From the NCBI RefSeq assembly GCF_030758345.1, contig NZ_JAVAMO010000003.1, positions 124,001 through 188,000 on the forward strand: a stretch of 64,000 nt of DNA. The letters run 5' to 3'. Source of the stretch: Ruegeria discodermiae (GTDB taxonomy: Bacteria > Pseudomonadota > Alphaproteobacteria > Rhodobacterales > Rhodobacteraceae). Made by a program: the position numbers and the translations under genes. Shown in pieces: positions 24,894 to 33,934 of the stretch (position 1 is the first letter of the stretch; every line of letters begins with the position of its first letter). The notes below the pieces were generated by a model. It made no database searches and had not been told where the DNA came from. It was given only the letters and a program-made list of their open reading frames with translations.

Positions 24894-25367
24894 ATGAACA
24901 AGGTCAAAACTCTTATCAGCGGCGTCGCACTTTCGGTTGCGCTTGCAACCTCGGCACTGGCCGCGGGCGTAGAACTGAACGCATCCTCCACCGGCCTCGC
25001 CCTGCAGGGACATGACCCCGTTGCCTATTTCACCGAAGGTGAAGCAACGCCGGGCAACTGGAAGATCACCTCAAGCTACAATGACGCCACCTACCGCTTC
25101 GCCTCGGAAGAGAACAAAGCCGAGTTCGAGCGCAACCCCGAGGCCTACCTGCCGGTCTATGGCGGCTATTGCGCCTTCGGTGCTGCGATGGGCTTCAAAT
25201 TTGACGGTGACCCGAATGTCTGGAAGATCGTCGATGACAAGCTTTATCTGAACATTTCGCCCGACATTCAGGAACGCTGGGAAACCGACATCCCCGGCTT
25301 CATCGAAAAGGCGAGCGCAAACTGGGAAGATATCGCTGACAAGGATCCTGCCTCGCTGCAGCAGTGA
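24894..25367 (+). CDS. YHS domain-containing periplasmic protein
   Basis: 157 residues from the ATG at 24894 (AAAGG 9 nt upstream). A signal peptide spans about 1-23 (A-L-A/A). The YHS domain has L-Q-G-H-D-P-V-A-Y-F and Y-G-G-Y-C-A-F-G-A-A-M-G; the cysteine could bind a metal. Such single-domain periplasmic YHS proteins are common in alphaproteobacteria and their role, perhaps in metal handling, is unproven. It is followed by a strong terminator and has no operon partner. Confidence 0.85.
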   Translation: MNKVKTLISGVALSVALATSALAAGVELNASSTGLALQGHDPVAYFTEGEATPGNWKITSSYNDATYRFASEENKAEFERNPEAYLPVYGGYCAFGAAMGFKFDGDPNVWKIVDDKLYLNISPDIQERWETDIPGFIEKASANWEDIADKDPASLQQ

Positions 25368-25389
25368 TCCGGCCCTGTCGAACACCAGG

Positions 25390-25418
25390 AAGGCGGTGGG
25401 GTAACCCGCCGCCTTTTT
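25390..25418 (+). terminator. Rho-independent terminator after the YHS gene
   Basis: A GC-rich stem of about 11 pairs (AAGGCGGTGGG paired with CCCGCCGCCTT, one G-T wobble) has a GTAA tetraloop and runs into a five-T tract at 25414-25418, 22 nt after the stop codon. Confidence 0.85.
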
Positions 25419-25442
25419 CTGTGCTGTTCCAATGAAAGTGGC

Positions 25443-26543
25443 TCAGCGCCGCCGCAGCGCCACGGTCAGATGCCAGATTTCGCAGGCATAGGTGTCTGTA
25501 TGCGCGCGGTAGAGCGCGTCCAGCCTGCGATAAAACTCATCAGCCAGGTCATCGGCGACCTCCGATGTCTGTGCAGAGGGTTCGAAGAGCTGGGTGCGCA
25601 AGGTCGAATCGGCAAACGCCTTCGTATATCCCACATAAAGCCGGGCGTATTCCGCCGGATCACCGATCTCGTCCTTGAACAGGTCATCGGGGTTTTTCGG
25701 CGCAGGCGTCACGGCAAGATGATCTATCTCGCACGCCGCCGCCAGTACCGGATCACCGGAAATCGCCTCGGACGCCTCAGCCTCGGTCAGGAACCAAAGA
25801 GAAAAGACAAAGCCGTTCAGCACATCGCCGTCCAGCATCCCGTCATCGGCCATACTCTGTGCCACAACCTGCATGGCGCGATAGATACCGCGACCGGCGG
25901 CGGCCGCTCCGTTGGCTTCTGCGGCGTCCGGAACCGACCCCAGTGCGGAGACCAGAAGATACCCGCCGGACTGCAGTTCTGCCACCCGATGGCGCAGGAA
26001 GGTGACCCAGTCGCGCCGCGCCATCTCTGCCAGCTGCACCCGCGCCGCGCCCTGCAGATCGTTGAACAAGACCGTGCCGGGAGCGTCCAGCCGGACCGCA
26101 TGGCTGAGCCAGTGACTGGCGAAGAAACAGGTGCCCAGCGACACGGAGTTGTCTGCAACCAGCCGGTCATAAAACGACCCGATCGCCGCCTCGACACGCG
26201 GCGGGCCGTTGCCGGAAAGATAGCCATCGGGGCCACTCACCAGCTCAAACAGCGCGTTCCAATCGTTTCCCGACTGATCCGAATGGCAGACCGCGATCGG
26301 CGCATCGGCGAATTGCGCGCGATAGGCCTCAATCGCCGGGCGCACGGTTTCGATCGCACTCATCCCCGGGCCGCAGCCGTAATCGACCAGCCGCAATTCC
26401 GGCTCGACCCGGCTCAGCTTACCCACCAGCCGCCGGATATGATCGGCCTGCATGATCGCGTGCTGCTGCTGCGCCGAGGAATTCCGGTTGTAATCAACCA
26501 TGCCCTCGGTCGATTTGCGCGTCTCAATCGGATCACTGGCCAT
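25443..26543 (-). CDS. SABATH-like SAM-dependent carboxyl methyltransferase
   Basis: 366 residues. The N-terminus reads M-V-D-Y18-N-R-N-S-S-A-Q-Q-Q, matching the Y-x-x-N-S-x-x-Q opening of the plant SABATH family (salicylate, jasmonate and IAA methyltransferases). SAM motif I is V-D-Y-G-C-G-P-G (53-60). S-F-Y-D-R-L and A-S-H144-W145-L-S, which line the carboxyl pocket in SABATH enzymes, are at 123-128 and 142-147. The protein probably methylates a small carboxylic acid with SAM. No signal peptide. It stands alone, convergent with the YHS gene. Functional assignment is from motifs. Confidence 0.75.
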   Translation of the reverse strand: MASDPIETRKSTEGMVDYNRNSSAQQQHAIMQADHIRRLVGKLSRVEPELRLVDYGCGPGMSAIETVRPAIEAYRAQFADAPIAVCHSDQSGNDWNALFELVSGPDGYLSGNGPPRVEAAIGSFYDRLVADNSVSLGTCFFASHWLSHAVRLDAPGTVLFNDLQGAARVQLAEMARRDWVTFLRHRVAELQSGGYLLVSALGSVPDAAEANGAAAAGRGIYRAMQVVAQSMADDGMLDGDVLNGFVFSLWFLTEAEASEAISGDPVLAAACEIDHLAVTPAPKNPDDLFKDEIGDPAEYARLYVGYTKAFADSTLRTQLFEPSAQTSEVADDLADEFYRRLDALYRAHTDTYACEIWHLTVALRRR

Positions 26544-26608
26544 TGCATTCCTCCGGGATTGATCTTTGACGCCGGGACACGCGCCCGCAGACGCTCACCA
26601 CTATCGCA

Positions 26609-27979
26609 TCAATAGCTGAACTCGCGATAGATTCGGGTCAGATCGCCACCCCAATCGCCGTTGTAATGGTCGAGCAGTTCGTCGGCGGGCACCTTATCGG
26701 TCTCAAGGCTGTCCTTGAGTGCGTTCAGGAAATGCGTTTCATCCGGCACCATGCCGCCCACACCGGGCCGGGCGCGCGCCTTCAGGCCCGCCTCGGAAAT
26801 CGCCACCACCTCGCGCGCCAGCGCGTGCATGTCGATATCGCCAACCTGCGCCTGCAAACCGTGAACCGAAGCCTCAACCCGCAAGTTGTCGCGCGTTTCG
26901 GCGTCCCAGCCCTTGACCAGATCCCAGGCTGCATCCAGCGCGCTCTGGTCATACATCAGCCCAACCCAGAACGCTGGCAAGGCGCAAAGCCTGCGCCACG
27001 GCCCGCCATCGGCGCCACGCATCTCCATGAATTTCTTGATCCGCGCTTCGGGGAACAGCGTGGTCAAATGATCAGCCCAATCGCTGAGCATCGGTGTTTC
27101 GCCGGGCAGCGCGGGGAGCTCTCCCTTCAGGAAGTCGCGGAAGGACTGGCCCAGCGCATCGTGATAGACACCATCGCGATAGACGAAATACATCGGCGTA
27201 TCGAGCGCATATTGCACCCAACGCTCGAACCCGAAACCTTCGTCAAAGACGAAGGGCACCATCCCCGTTCGGTCCGCGTCCAGATCGCGCCAGACCCGGC
27301 TGCGCCAGCTCTTGTGGCCGTTGGGCTTGCCCTCGAAAAACGGCGAATTGGCAAACAGCGCGGTGGCGACGGGTTGCAAGGCAATCGCCACACGCAGTTT
27401 CTGCACCATGTCCGCTTCGGAGGAGAAATCGAGATTGACCTGCACGGTCGAGGTACGCCGCATCATCACCCGGCCCATCGTGCCGACCTTCTGCATGTAG
27501 CTGTCCATCAGCTTATAGCGACCCTTGGGCATCAGGGGCATGTCCTCATGGGTCCAGATCGGCGCGGCGCCAAGCCCGATAAAGCCCACGCCGATCTTGT
27601 CGGCGATATCCTTCACGTCGCTCAGATGCGCGTTCACCTCGTCGCAGGTCTCATGAATGGTTTCCAGCGGTGCGCCGGACAATTCCAACTGCCCGCCGGG
27701 TTCCAGGCTGACATTGGCCCCGTCCTTTTCCAGCCCGATCAGCTTGCCGCCCTCTTCAACGGGTGCCCAACCGTGACCGTCGCGCAGCCCCTCCAGCACC
27801 GCCAGGATCGAACGCTCACCCTCAAAGGGCAGCGGTTTCAGCGTGTCCTTGCAATAGCCGAACTTTTCGTGCTCGGTCCCGATCCGCCACTGATCCTTCG
27901 GCTTGCATCCATCCGAAAGGTATTCGGCCAGTTGTTCGTGCCGTTCGATCGGCCCACCGCCGGATTGGGGAATGGACAT
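26609..27979 (-). CDS. gshA: Glutamate-cysteine ligase (plant/proteobacterial type)
   Basis: 456 residues, the length of the plant-type enzyme found in alphaproteobacteria, not the E. coli type. It makes gamma-glutamylcysteine for glutathione. Recognisable blocks are R-I-G-T-E-H-E-K-F-G-Y (about 32-42), a G-Q-L-E-L-S-G-A stretch, M-M-R-R-T-S-T-V-Q-V-N-L-D-F-S (about 172-186) and M-E-M-R-G-A-D near 315. Single gene, starting away from the small membrane-protein gene beside it. Confidence 0.93.
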   Translation of the reverse strand: MSIPQSGGGPIERHEQLAEYLSDGCKPKDQWRIGTEHEKFGYCKDTLKPLPFEGERSILAVLEGLRDGHGWAPVEEGGKLIGLEKDGANVSLEPGGQLELSGAPLETIHETCDEVNAHLSDVKDIADKIGVGFIGLGAAPIWTHEDMPLMPKGRYKLMDSYMQKVGTMGRVMMRRTSTVQVNLDFSSEADMVQKLRVAIALQPVATALFANSPFFEGKPNGHKSWRSRVWRDLDADRTGMVPFVFDEGFGFERWVQYALDTPMYFVYRDGVYHDALGQSFRDFLKGELPALPGETPMLSDWADHLTTLFPEARIKKFMEMRGADGGPWRRLCALPAFWVGLMYDQSALDAAWDLVKGWDAETRDNLRVEASVHGLQAQVGDIDMHALAREVVAISEAGLKARARPGVGGMVPDETHFLNALKDSLETDKVPADELLDHYNGDWGGDLTRIYREFSY

Positions 27980-28041
27980 GGCTCGCTCCGATATTGAGTG
28001 CTTCGTTCAAAAGCCAGTCGTGGTCACAAACGCGACGGGTG

Positions 28042-28569
28042 TCAATGCAGCCGCATCTGCGGCGGGCGGCTCGAATGCCGTTCCCAGATCACAACCGGGT
28101 GTGGGGACCTGCCGCCAAGCTCCGCCAGCATGGCCTCGGTGTGCAACCCCGGCAGAGCCGCGAACACATCAAACAGTGCCTCGGACCCTTCGGCATTGAC
28201 CGGTATGTGAAGTGGAGATTGCCCCGGTTGGCGCAACACCCAATGTGCGGGTTTCGACGTCGGGTCGAGCGACAGTTGATCCAGTTCCGCCGCCGCAATA
28301 ACACCTCCCGTGAGAGGGCCGTAATAGCTGATCTGTCCTTCATCAACCAGCACCACACCCGGCCCGCCGGTACCCGACCGGAAGCGCGCGCGTTGGATAC
28401 CTATAACGATCAGCGCAATGCCTGCGACCAACAGCAGCCAACCGAGCCACGCCAGCAACCCGCCGGGCCCGACGATCCAGCTGAGGCCAACCAGAAGCAG
28501 CGCTGCTGCAACCAGCACTTCGCGCCATTTCCAGAGGGCCAGCTTTGCTTCGGGGCGAATAAAACTCAT
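28042..28569 (-). CDS. Hypothetical membrane protein
   Basis: 175 residues of unknown function. Residues 1-16 are charged; a hydrophobic hairpin spans about 17-62; the rest is a soluble domain with beta-rich alternation (G-G-P-G-V-V-L-V-D-E-G-Q-I-S-Y-Y-G-P-L-T-G-G-V). It follows the GNAT gene after 104 nt on the same strand and overlaps no neighbour. A conserved-looking Rhodobacteraceae protein, but I cannot name a family. Confidence 0.7.
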   Translation of the reverse strand: MSFIRPEAKLALWKWREVLVAAALLLVGLSWIVGPGGLLAWLGWLLLVAGIALIVIGIQRARFRSGTGGPGVVLVDEGQISYYGPLTGGVIAAAELDQLSLDPTSKPAHWVLRQPGQSPLHIPVNAEGSEALFDVFAALPGLHTEAMLAELGGRSPHPVVIWERHSSRPPQMRLH

Positions 28570-28673
28570 GCCTCTGGCCTTTCTTCGGTGACGTGCGCGC
28601 GGGCGGTATCGCCAATATGGTTAAGGTGTGCAGTGCCGTGAAATCTTCAAGCCCCAACGGCAGGGAAGCGAGA

Positions 28674-29504
28674 TCAACCGATCCGTTCGGGGTCCCTGAA
28701 CAGACACATCGAATAAGACCCGATGATCTCGAAACCGGTGCGCCTATAGACTCCTGCCGCCGCCTCAGAAGCCGCAAAGAGAATCGCGCGCGCCTTGCCG
28801 GAACGGGCGGCCTCGGCCAGATGCAGGTGAAGCGCCCGGCCTGCGTAGCCACGTTGCCTGAGCTCCGGGGGCGTATAGACCCCTCCGATCTGAATCACAT
28901 CGCCGCATACCGCATTGAAGCCGGTCATGGCGACAGGAACATCCTCGATAACAAGCACGCGGTGGGTATCCGCCGAGATGTAACTCTCGATATCGCGGCG
29001 TGCCAAGGCCTCGGCCTGGTCAGCAGGTGTGCCCATGACTTCCAGATGATACGCTGTGCGCCAGCTCTCAATCAGCTCGCGCGACGCGACCGCAAGCGGT
29101 AGGAGCCGACCCTCCCCCTCCTGTTCTGTCAAGTCGTCGAGATCCATTCGCATCAGCGGCTCATCGCTGTCGTTGTTCATCTGCCGATCCTGCAACCCGC
29201 AGGCCATCAGCAGCGCGCGGACCTGATCGGTTTCACCCAAGCAACCGATCAGTGATCGGTCCAACAGCAACGGTTTCAGCCGAGCCCAATCCTTGAAACC
29301 CGGGAGTTGCGGCAGGATCATGCCCTCGCGGGTAACCGCGAGCATCCCGCCGGTTTCCGGGTCGATCCAAACCGAAATCGCGCGTGGATGCGCCCCATCC
29401 AGACCATGGGTCCGCAGGTTGGAAAGAGGAAACATCGACGTCTCGATATGACTCGCGAGGAACCCGTCGATCGCGGCGGCATCAGCTTGCGTCGCGCGCT
29501 GCAT
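28674..29504 (-). CDS. GNAT family N-acetyltransferase
   Basis: 276 residues. A C-terminal GNAT fold occupies about 135-275, with the acetyl-CoA signature Q-I-G-G-V-Y-T-P-P-E-L-R-Q-R-G-Y-A-G-R-A (about 208-227). The N-terminal half is a second, degenerate-looking domain as in some two-domain GNATs. Substrate unknown. The start codon begins one base after the rsmE stop, so the two are coupled. Confidence 0.88.
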   Translation of the reverse strand: MQRATQADAAAIDGFLASHIETSMFPLSNLRTHGLDGAHPRAISVWIDPETGGMLAVTREGMILPQLPGFKDWARLKPLLLDRSLIGCLGETDQVRALLMACGLQDRQMNNDSDEPLMRMDLDDLTEQEGEGRLLPLAVASRELIESWRTAYHLEVMGTPADQAEALARRDIESYISADTHRVLVIEDVPVAMTGFNAVCGDVIQIGGVYTPPELRQRGYAGRALHLHLAEAARSGKARAILFAASEAAAGVYRRTGFEIIGSYSMCLFRDPERIG

Positions 29505-30224
29505 CTACCAATCCCCCAGCACCTGCTGCCAGACCGTCATCGCCGCTACCGCCGCCGTGTCGGCGCGCAGGATGCGGGGCCCGAGGCTGACCGCATGAGC
29601 GAAATCGGCCCGCGTCAGCCGCTCGCGTTCAGCCTCCGAGAAACCTCCCTCGGGGCCGATTAGGATCGCCCATGGACCCGGCCCCGCATCACGCAGCGCC
29701 TCTCCAGCGCCCACTAGTGCTTCGTCACAGAACATCAGTTGCCGATCCGGCGGCCAATCGGCCAGCAGGCGGTCAAGTTTCTGCAACGCGCCCACTTCTG
29801 GCACGAAAGTGCCGCCGCATTGTTCCGCCGCCTCAACCGCATGAGCCTGCAATCGGTCCTGCCGGATGCGTTCGGAATTGGTGAATTCCGTCTGCACCGG
29901 CACAATGCGCCGCGCGCCCATCTCGGCGGCTTTTTCGACGATGAAATCCGTGCGCGCCTTCTTGATCGGCGCAAAGAGCAGCCAGAGGTCGGGCGGCATC
30001 TGCAGCGGTTTTGTCTGTTCGATACAGGTCAGAGACCCACCGCGCTTGCCCGCCTCGGCCACCTCGGCCAGCCATTCGCCATCGCGCGAATTGAACAGCG
30101 CAACAGACGCGCCAACGGCAAGCCGCATCACCCCAAACAGGTAATGCGCCTGATCCCGCGTCAAAGGAACCGATTGCCCCTGCCCCAGCGGGTGCTCTAC
30201 ATACAGCCTGATCTTTGCACTCAT
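29505..30224 (-). CDS. rsmE: 16S rRNA (uracil(1498)-N(3))-methyltransferase
   Basis: 239 residues. SPOUT-class enzyme that methylates U1498 of 16S rRNA. The C-terminal trefoil-knot motif reads L-I-G-P-E-G-G-F-S-E-A-E (about 187-198) with L-G-P-R-I-L-R-A-D-T-A further on; an N-terminal PUA-like domain precedes it. Normal family length. Divergent from ubiA with only 12 nt between the start codons, so promoters must overlap. Confidence 0.94.
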   Translation of the reverse strand: MSAKIRLYVEHPLGQGQSVPLTRDQAHYLFGVMRLAVGASVALFNSRDGEWLAEVAEAGKRGGSLTCIEQTKPLQMPPDLWLLFAPIKKARTDFIVEKAAEMGARRIVPVQTEFTNSERIRQDRLQAHAVEAAEQCGGTFVPEVGALQKLDRLLADWPPDRQLMFCDEALVGAGEALRDAGPGPWAILIGPEGGFSEAERERLTRADFAHAVSLGPRILRADTAAVAAMTVWQQVLGDW

Positions 30225-30236
30225 GAGAGCCTACAT

Positions 30237-31199
30237 ATGCAAGGCGATGCGCCAACACCAGACGGTCAGGTCTCGGACTCGGTTTCGGGCAATTGGGTCG
30301 ACACCTACGCACCGGGATTTGCCCGCCCATATCTGCGGCTCAGCCGTGCGGACAGACCGATCGGCACCTGGTTGTTGCTGATCCCCTGCTGGTGGGGTCT
30401 GGCGCTGGCGATACTGGCGGGCGGCAATCCGCGCAAGGGCGATCTGTGGATTGCGGCCGGATGCGCCATCGGCGCCTGGCTGATGCGCGGTGCGGGCTGT
30501 ACCTGGAACGACATCACCGACCGCGAGTTCGACGCGCGGGTTGCGCGCACAAGATCGCGACCGATCCCGTCGGGACAAGTTACCGTGACCGGTGCCTATG
30601 TCTGGATGATCCTGCAATGCCTGCTGGCGCTGCTCATCCTGCTCAGCTTCAACCGGGCCGCGATTGCGATGGGTGTTCTCAGCCTGCTGCCCGTAGCGAT
30701 CTACCCTTACGCCAAACGCTTCACCTGGTGGCCGCAGGTGTTTCTGGGCCTCGCTTTCAACTGGGGCGTGCTGCTGGCCTGGACCGCGCATAGCGGGTCG
30801 CTGGGGTGGCCTGCGATCATCCTATATGCCGCCGGGATCGCCTGGACGTTGTTCTATGACACCATCTATGCCCATCAGGACACTGAGGACGATGAGCTGA
30901 TCGGCATCAAATCAACCGCGCGGCTGTTCGGTCAGAACACGGCGCACTGGCTGAAGTATTTTCTGGTCGCAACCGTTACCCTGATGGGCTGGGCAGTGAT
31001 CGAGGCCGCGCTGCCCGATGCGCCGCTGATGGTGCTGGTTCTGGCGCTTGCGGGGCCCTGGGCGATGGGCTGGCATATGGCCTGGCAATTGCGCGGGCTC
31101 GATATCGAAGACAATGCGAAACTGCTGCAGCTGTTCCGGGTCAACCGTGATACCGGCTTGATCCCGCTGATCTTCTTCTGTGCGGCCCTGCTGGTTTGA
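30237..31199 (+). CDS. ubiA: 4-hydroxybenzoate octaprenyltransferase UbiA
   Basis: 320 residues, integral membrane prenyltransferase of ubiquinone synthesis. Both aspartate-rich motifs are present: N-D-I-T-D-R-E-F-D (about 98-106) and Y-D-T-I-Y-A-H-Q-D-T-E-D-D (about 205-217), separated by hydrophobic helices. ATG at 30237 with GAGAG upstream; a longer open frame extends back into rsmE and is not coding. Second gene in a loose rightward run with the OmpA-family gene. Confidence 0.93.
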   Translation: MQGDAPTPDGQVSDSVSGNWVDTYAPGFARPYLRLSRADRPIGTWLLLIPCWWGLALAILAGGNPRKGDLWIAAGCAIGAWLMRGAGCTWNDITDREFDARVARTRSRPIPSGQVTVTGAYVWMILQCLLALLILLSFNRAAIAMGVLSLLPVAIYPYAKRFTWWPQVFLGLAFNWGVLLAWTAHSGSLGWPAIILYAAGIAWTLFYDTIYAHQDTEDDELIGIKSTARLFGQNTAHWLKYFLVATVTLMGWAVIEAALPDAPLMVLVLALAGPWAMGWHMAWQLRGLDIEDNAKLLQLFRVNRDTGLIPLIFFCAALLV

Positions 31200-31263
31200 T
31201 TGCACCCCGGCAAACAGCCTTGTAAGACATCCTGACCCAAAGGACGACAAACCGACTCGGCCC

Positions 31264-33165
31264 ATGCGTACTTCTCAAACGTTCATTGTTGCCCTGACCT
31301 TTACGGTGGCTGCCGGGCTTTGCATGATCGCCGCCAGTTTCGCGGTTCAGGCGGTCGAGGATGCCTCGGAAATCTCGGTGCGCCGCGCGCTTGACCTCGG
31401 AGGCCATGACTGGGCCGAAGTTGAGGCGGACGGGTTGCGGGTGGTTCTGACCGGCACCGCCAGCGACGAAGCGACACGGTTCAACGCCCTGACCGTTGTC
31501 GGGGACGAGGTCGATGCCTCACGCGTCATCGACGAGATGGAGATTACCCCCACCGCCAACCTGCGCGCGCCACGGTTTTCGGCAGAGATCCTGCGGAACG
31601 ACAGCGGTATCTCGATCATCGGGCTGGTGCCCTCCTCCATGGACCGCGCCGCGCTGATCGACCAGTTGCGCGGGATTTCCGATAGGGGTCCTGTGACCGA
31701 CCTGTTGGAAACCGCCGACTATGCGGTGCCCGACGGCTGGAGCGAGGCGATAGAATTTGCCGCAACATCGCTGTCGGTGCTGCCACGATCAAAGATTTCG
31801 CTCGGGCCGGACCTGGTCAGCGTCACTGCGATTGCCGACAGTCCAGAAGACAAGACCCGCATCGAAAACACGCTCAACCGCGTGGCGCCAAGCGGGCTGC
31901 GCATCCGGCTTGATATTTCTGCGCCGCGCCCGGTGATCACACCCTTCACCTTGCGGTTTCTGATCGATGAGGACGGCGCTCGGTTCGACGCCTGTTCGGC
32001 CGATACTCCCCAGGCACGCGACCGGATCGCAGCAGCGGCCCGACGGGCGGGCATTCCGGGCCAAAACAACTGCGTCATTGGCCTTGGCGTGCCCTCGCCA
32101 AAATGGGCCGATGCCGCTGAGCTGAGCATTGATGCGCTGCGGTCGCTGGGGCTAGGCTCGGTCACGATTTCGGACGCGGATATTACGCTGATTGCAGCCG
32201 AAGGGGTCGCGCAAGCCGATTTTGACCGGATTGTCGGCGAGCTTGAAGCCGATCTGCCGGCGGTCTTCGCCCTGCACGCGGTGCTGCCCCAGCCGGTCGA
32301 GGCTGACCCGGCCGGCCCGGTGGAATTCACCGCGACGCTCAGCCCCGAAGGCCTGGTGCAACTTCGCGGACGCCTCACGGACGAGAACATGCGCCACATG
32401 GTGGACAGCTATGCCAAGGCCGCCTTTGGCTCAGACGTGGTGCACACCGCCACACGGATCGTGCCGAACCTGCCTCCGGAATGGCCGGTGCGGGTGCTGA
32501 CCGGGCTGGAAACCCTGTCGCTGCTGCGCAATGGCGTGCTGACCGTCACCCCGGAGAACGTGACGCTGCAAGGTGTCAGCCATCGCGAGGATGCCAGCGC
32601 CGAAGCTGCGCGGATGCTGGCCGAAAAGCTGGGCGAGGCGCAGGGGTTCGACCTGTCGATCATTTATGAAGAGCCTCCGGAGCCTGCCGACAAACCGCTC
32701 GATCCCGACGTGTGTGAAAGCCGGGTCGCCGAGATCCAGAGCGAAGCGAAGATCACCTTTGAACCCGGCTCGGCCACCATTGCCGGAGAGTCGCTCGATA
32801 CGATGAATCGGATCGCAGACGTGCTGGATCAATGCGGTGGCATCCGGATGGAGATTCAGGGCTATACCGACAGTCAGGGCCGCGAAGAGATGAACCAGCA
32901 GCTCAGCCAGGCCCGCGCGCAATCGGTGCTGAACGAGCTGCGCGCGCGCCGGGTGCTGACCTCAAGCTTCACCGCCGTCGGGTATGGCGAGAACGACCCC
33001 ATCGCCGACAACAAGACCGAAGAGGGCCGCGAAGCCAACCGGCGCATCAATTTCCATCTGATCCGCCCCGAACCGATCCCGGAAACCCAGACCGGGCTGG
33101 AAGCGGTCGAGCAACAGCCCGAAGCGGCGGTCGAAGAGGACGCGGAAAGCGGACAGGACGAGTAA
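31264..33165 (+). CDS. OmpA family protein with BON-like repeats
   Basis: 633 residues from the ATG at 31264. An N-terminal hydrophobic segment (about 8-30) anchors it. The long middle part (about 35-480) looks like repeated BON-type units (alternation like V-V-L-T-G-T-A-S-D-E-A-T and L-V-Q-L-R-G-R-L-T-D-E-N). The C-terminal OmpA peptidoglycan-binding domain has I-T-F-E-P-G-S-A-T-I, I-Q-G-Y-T-D-S-Q-G and G-Y-G-E-N-D-P-I-A-D-N (about 500-605), and the last ~25 residues are acidic. BON plus OmpA recalls mycobacterial OmpATb/ArfA. Probably tethers the inner membrane to the cell wall. Followed directly by a coiled-coil protein. Confidence 0.82.
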   Translation: MRTSQTFIVALTFTVAAGLCMIAASFAVQAVEDASEISVRRALDLGGHDWAEVEADGLRVVLTGTASDEATRFNALTVVGDEVDASRVIDEMEITPTANLRAPRFSAEILRNDSGISIIGLVPSSMDRAALIDQLRGISDRGPVTDLLETADYAVPDGWSEAIEFAATSLSVLPRSKISLGPDLVSVTAIADSPEDKTRIENTLNRVAPSGLRIRLDISAPRPVITPFTLRFLIDEDGARFDACSADTPQARDRIAAAARRAGIPGQNNCVIGLGVPSPKWADAAELSIDALRSLGLGSVTISDADITLIAAEGVAQADFDRIVGELEADLPAVFALHAVLPQPVEADPAGPVEFTATLSPEGLVQLRGRLTDENMRHMVDSYAKAAFGSDVVHTATRIVPNLPPEWPVRVLTGLETLSLLRNGVLTVTPENVTLQGVSHREDASAEAARMLAEKLGEAQGFDLSIIYEEPPEPADKPLDPDVCESRVAEIQSEAKITFEPGSATIAGESLDTMNRIADVLDQCGGIRMEIQGYTDSQGREEMNQQLSQARAQSVLNELRARRVLTSSFTAVGYGENDPIADNKTEEGREANRRINFHLIRPEPIPETQTGLEAVEQQPEAAVEEDAESGQDE

Positions 33166-33486
33166 ATGAACAGAACAGAATTCATCATCACCACAGCGAT
33201 CATCCTGTTCGTCGCCTTTGCCATGGGCTGGTTCGCCAATTGGCTGGTCCATCGCTTTACCCGTGTCCGCCAAAGCGACGTCGCCGATCTGGACCGGATG
33301 AGCCAGGAACTGCACGAGGCCGAGGAAACCCGCGATCAGGCCATCACCTATCTGCAACAGCGCGAGGCGGAACTGAGCAACCAGTTGACCCAGACAGAGG
33401 CAGAATTGCGCGCGGCCATGGAAGGGCTGCGCGACGCCAGACAGGAAGCAGAAGAACTGCGCGCGCGGCTCAACAGCGTAAACTGA
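33166..33486 (+). CDS. Small membrane protein with coiled coil
   Basis: 106 residues starting at the base after the OmpA-family stop codon, so the two genes are surely coupled. One N-terminal membrane helix (about 5-28) is followed by a long amphipathic coiled coil (about 36-104) rich in E, Q and R. Domain order suggests a partner or spacer for the OmpA/BON protein in the envelope. Function unknown. Confidence 0.78.
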   Translation: MNRTEFIITTAIILFVAFAMGWFANWLVHRFTRVRQSDVADLDRMSQELHEAEETRDQAITYLQQREAELSNQLTQTEAELRAAMEGLRDARQEAEELRARLNSVN

Positions 33487-33930
33487 TCACCAGCGGTCGA
33501 GCGCGGCCTCGTCCTCATCCTTTGCGGCAACCCAATCGCTGCCCTCTCCTGAAATTTCCTTCTTCCAGAACGGTGCGCGGGATTTCAGGTAATCCATCAG
33601 GAATTCCGCCGCCTCAAACGCATCCTTGCGGTGGCGCGCGGCGGTGGCGACCATCATGATCCGGTCGCCCGGTGCCAGTTGGCCATAGCGGTGGATCACC
33701 AGAACATCCGCCAATGACCAGCGCTGGCGGGCGTCATCGGCAATCGCGGCAATCGCCTTTTCGGTCATGCCCGGATAATGCTCGATCTCCATCACATCCA
33801 GATTGCCCTGCGCCAGATCGCGCACCACGCCGGTAAAGGTCACGATGGCCCCGCTGCCGGTATCGCCCTCTGCAAAGCGGTTGGCCTCAGCACCCAGATC
33901 AAATGGCTCTTCTTGAACCGAGACGCGCAT
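33487..33930 (-). CDS. moaE: Molybdopterin synthase catalytic subunit MoaE
   Basis: 147 residues, normal length. It converts precursor Z to molybdopterin with sulfur carried on MoaD. Marks: G-A-I-V-T-F-T-G-V-V-R (about 27-37), I-E-H-Y-P-G-M-T, H-R-Y-G-Q-L, and the active-site lysine block K-S-R-A-P-F-W-K-K-E near 117-126. Directly downstream of moaD (4 nt). Ends abutting the coiled-coil gene of the opposite strand. Confidence 0.94.
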   Translation of the reverse strand: MRVSVQEEPFDLGAEANRFAEGDTGSGAIVTFTGVVRDLAQGNLDVMEIEHYPGMTEKAIAAIADDARQRWSLADVLVIHRYGQLAPGDRIMMVATAARHRKDAFEAAEFLMDYLKSRAPFWKKEISGEGSDWVAAKDEDEAALDRW

Positions 33931-33934
33931 GCGC

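Noticed and set aside
24809-24991. Open frame of 60 codons on the minus strand opposite the start of the YHS gene
   Set aside because: It mirrors the signal-peptide region of the YHS gene and has no ribosome-binding site of its own.
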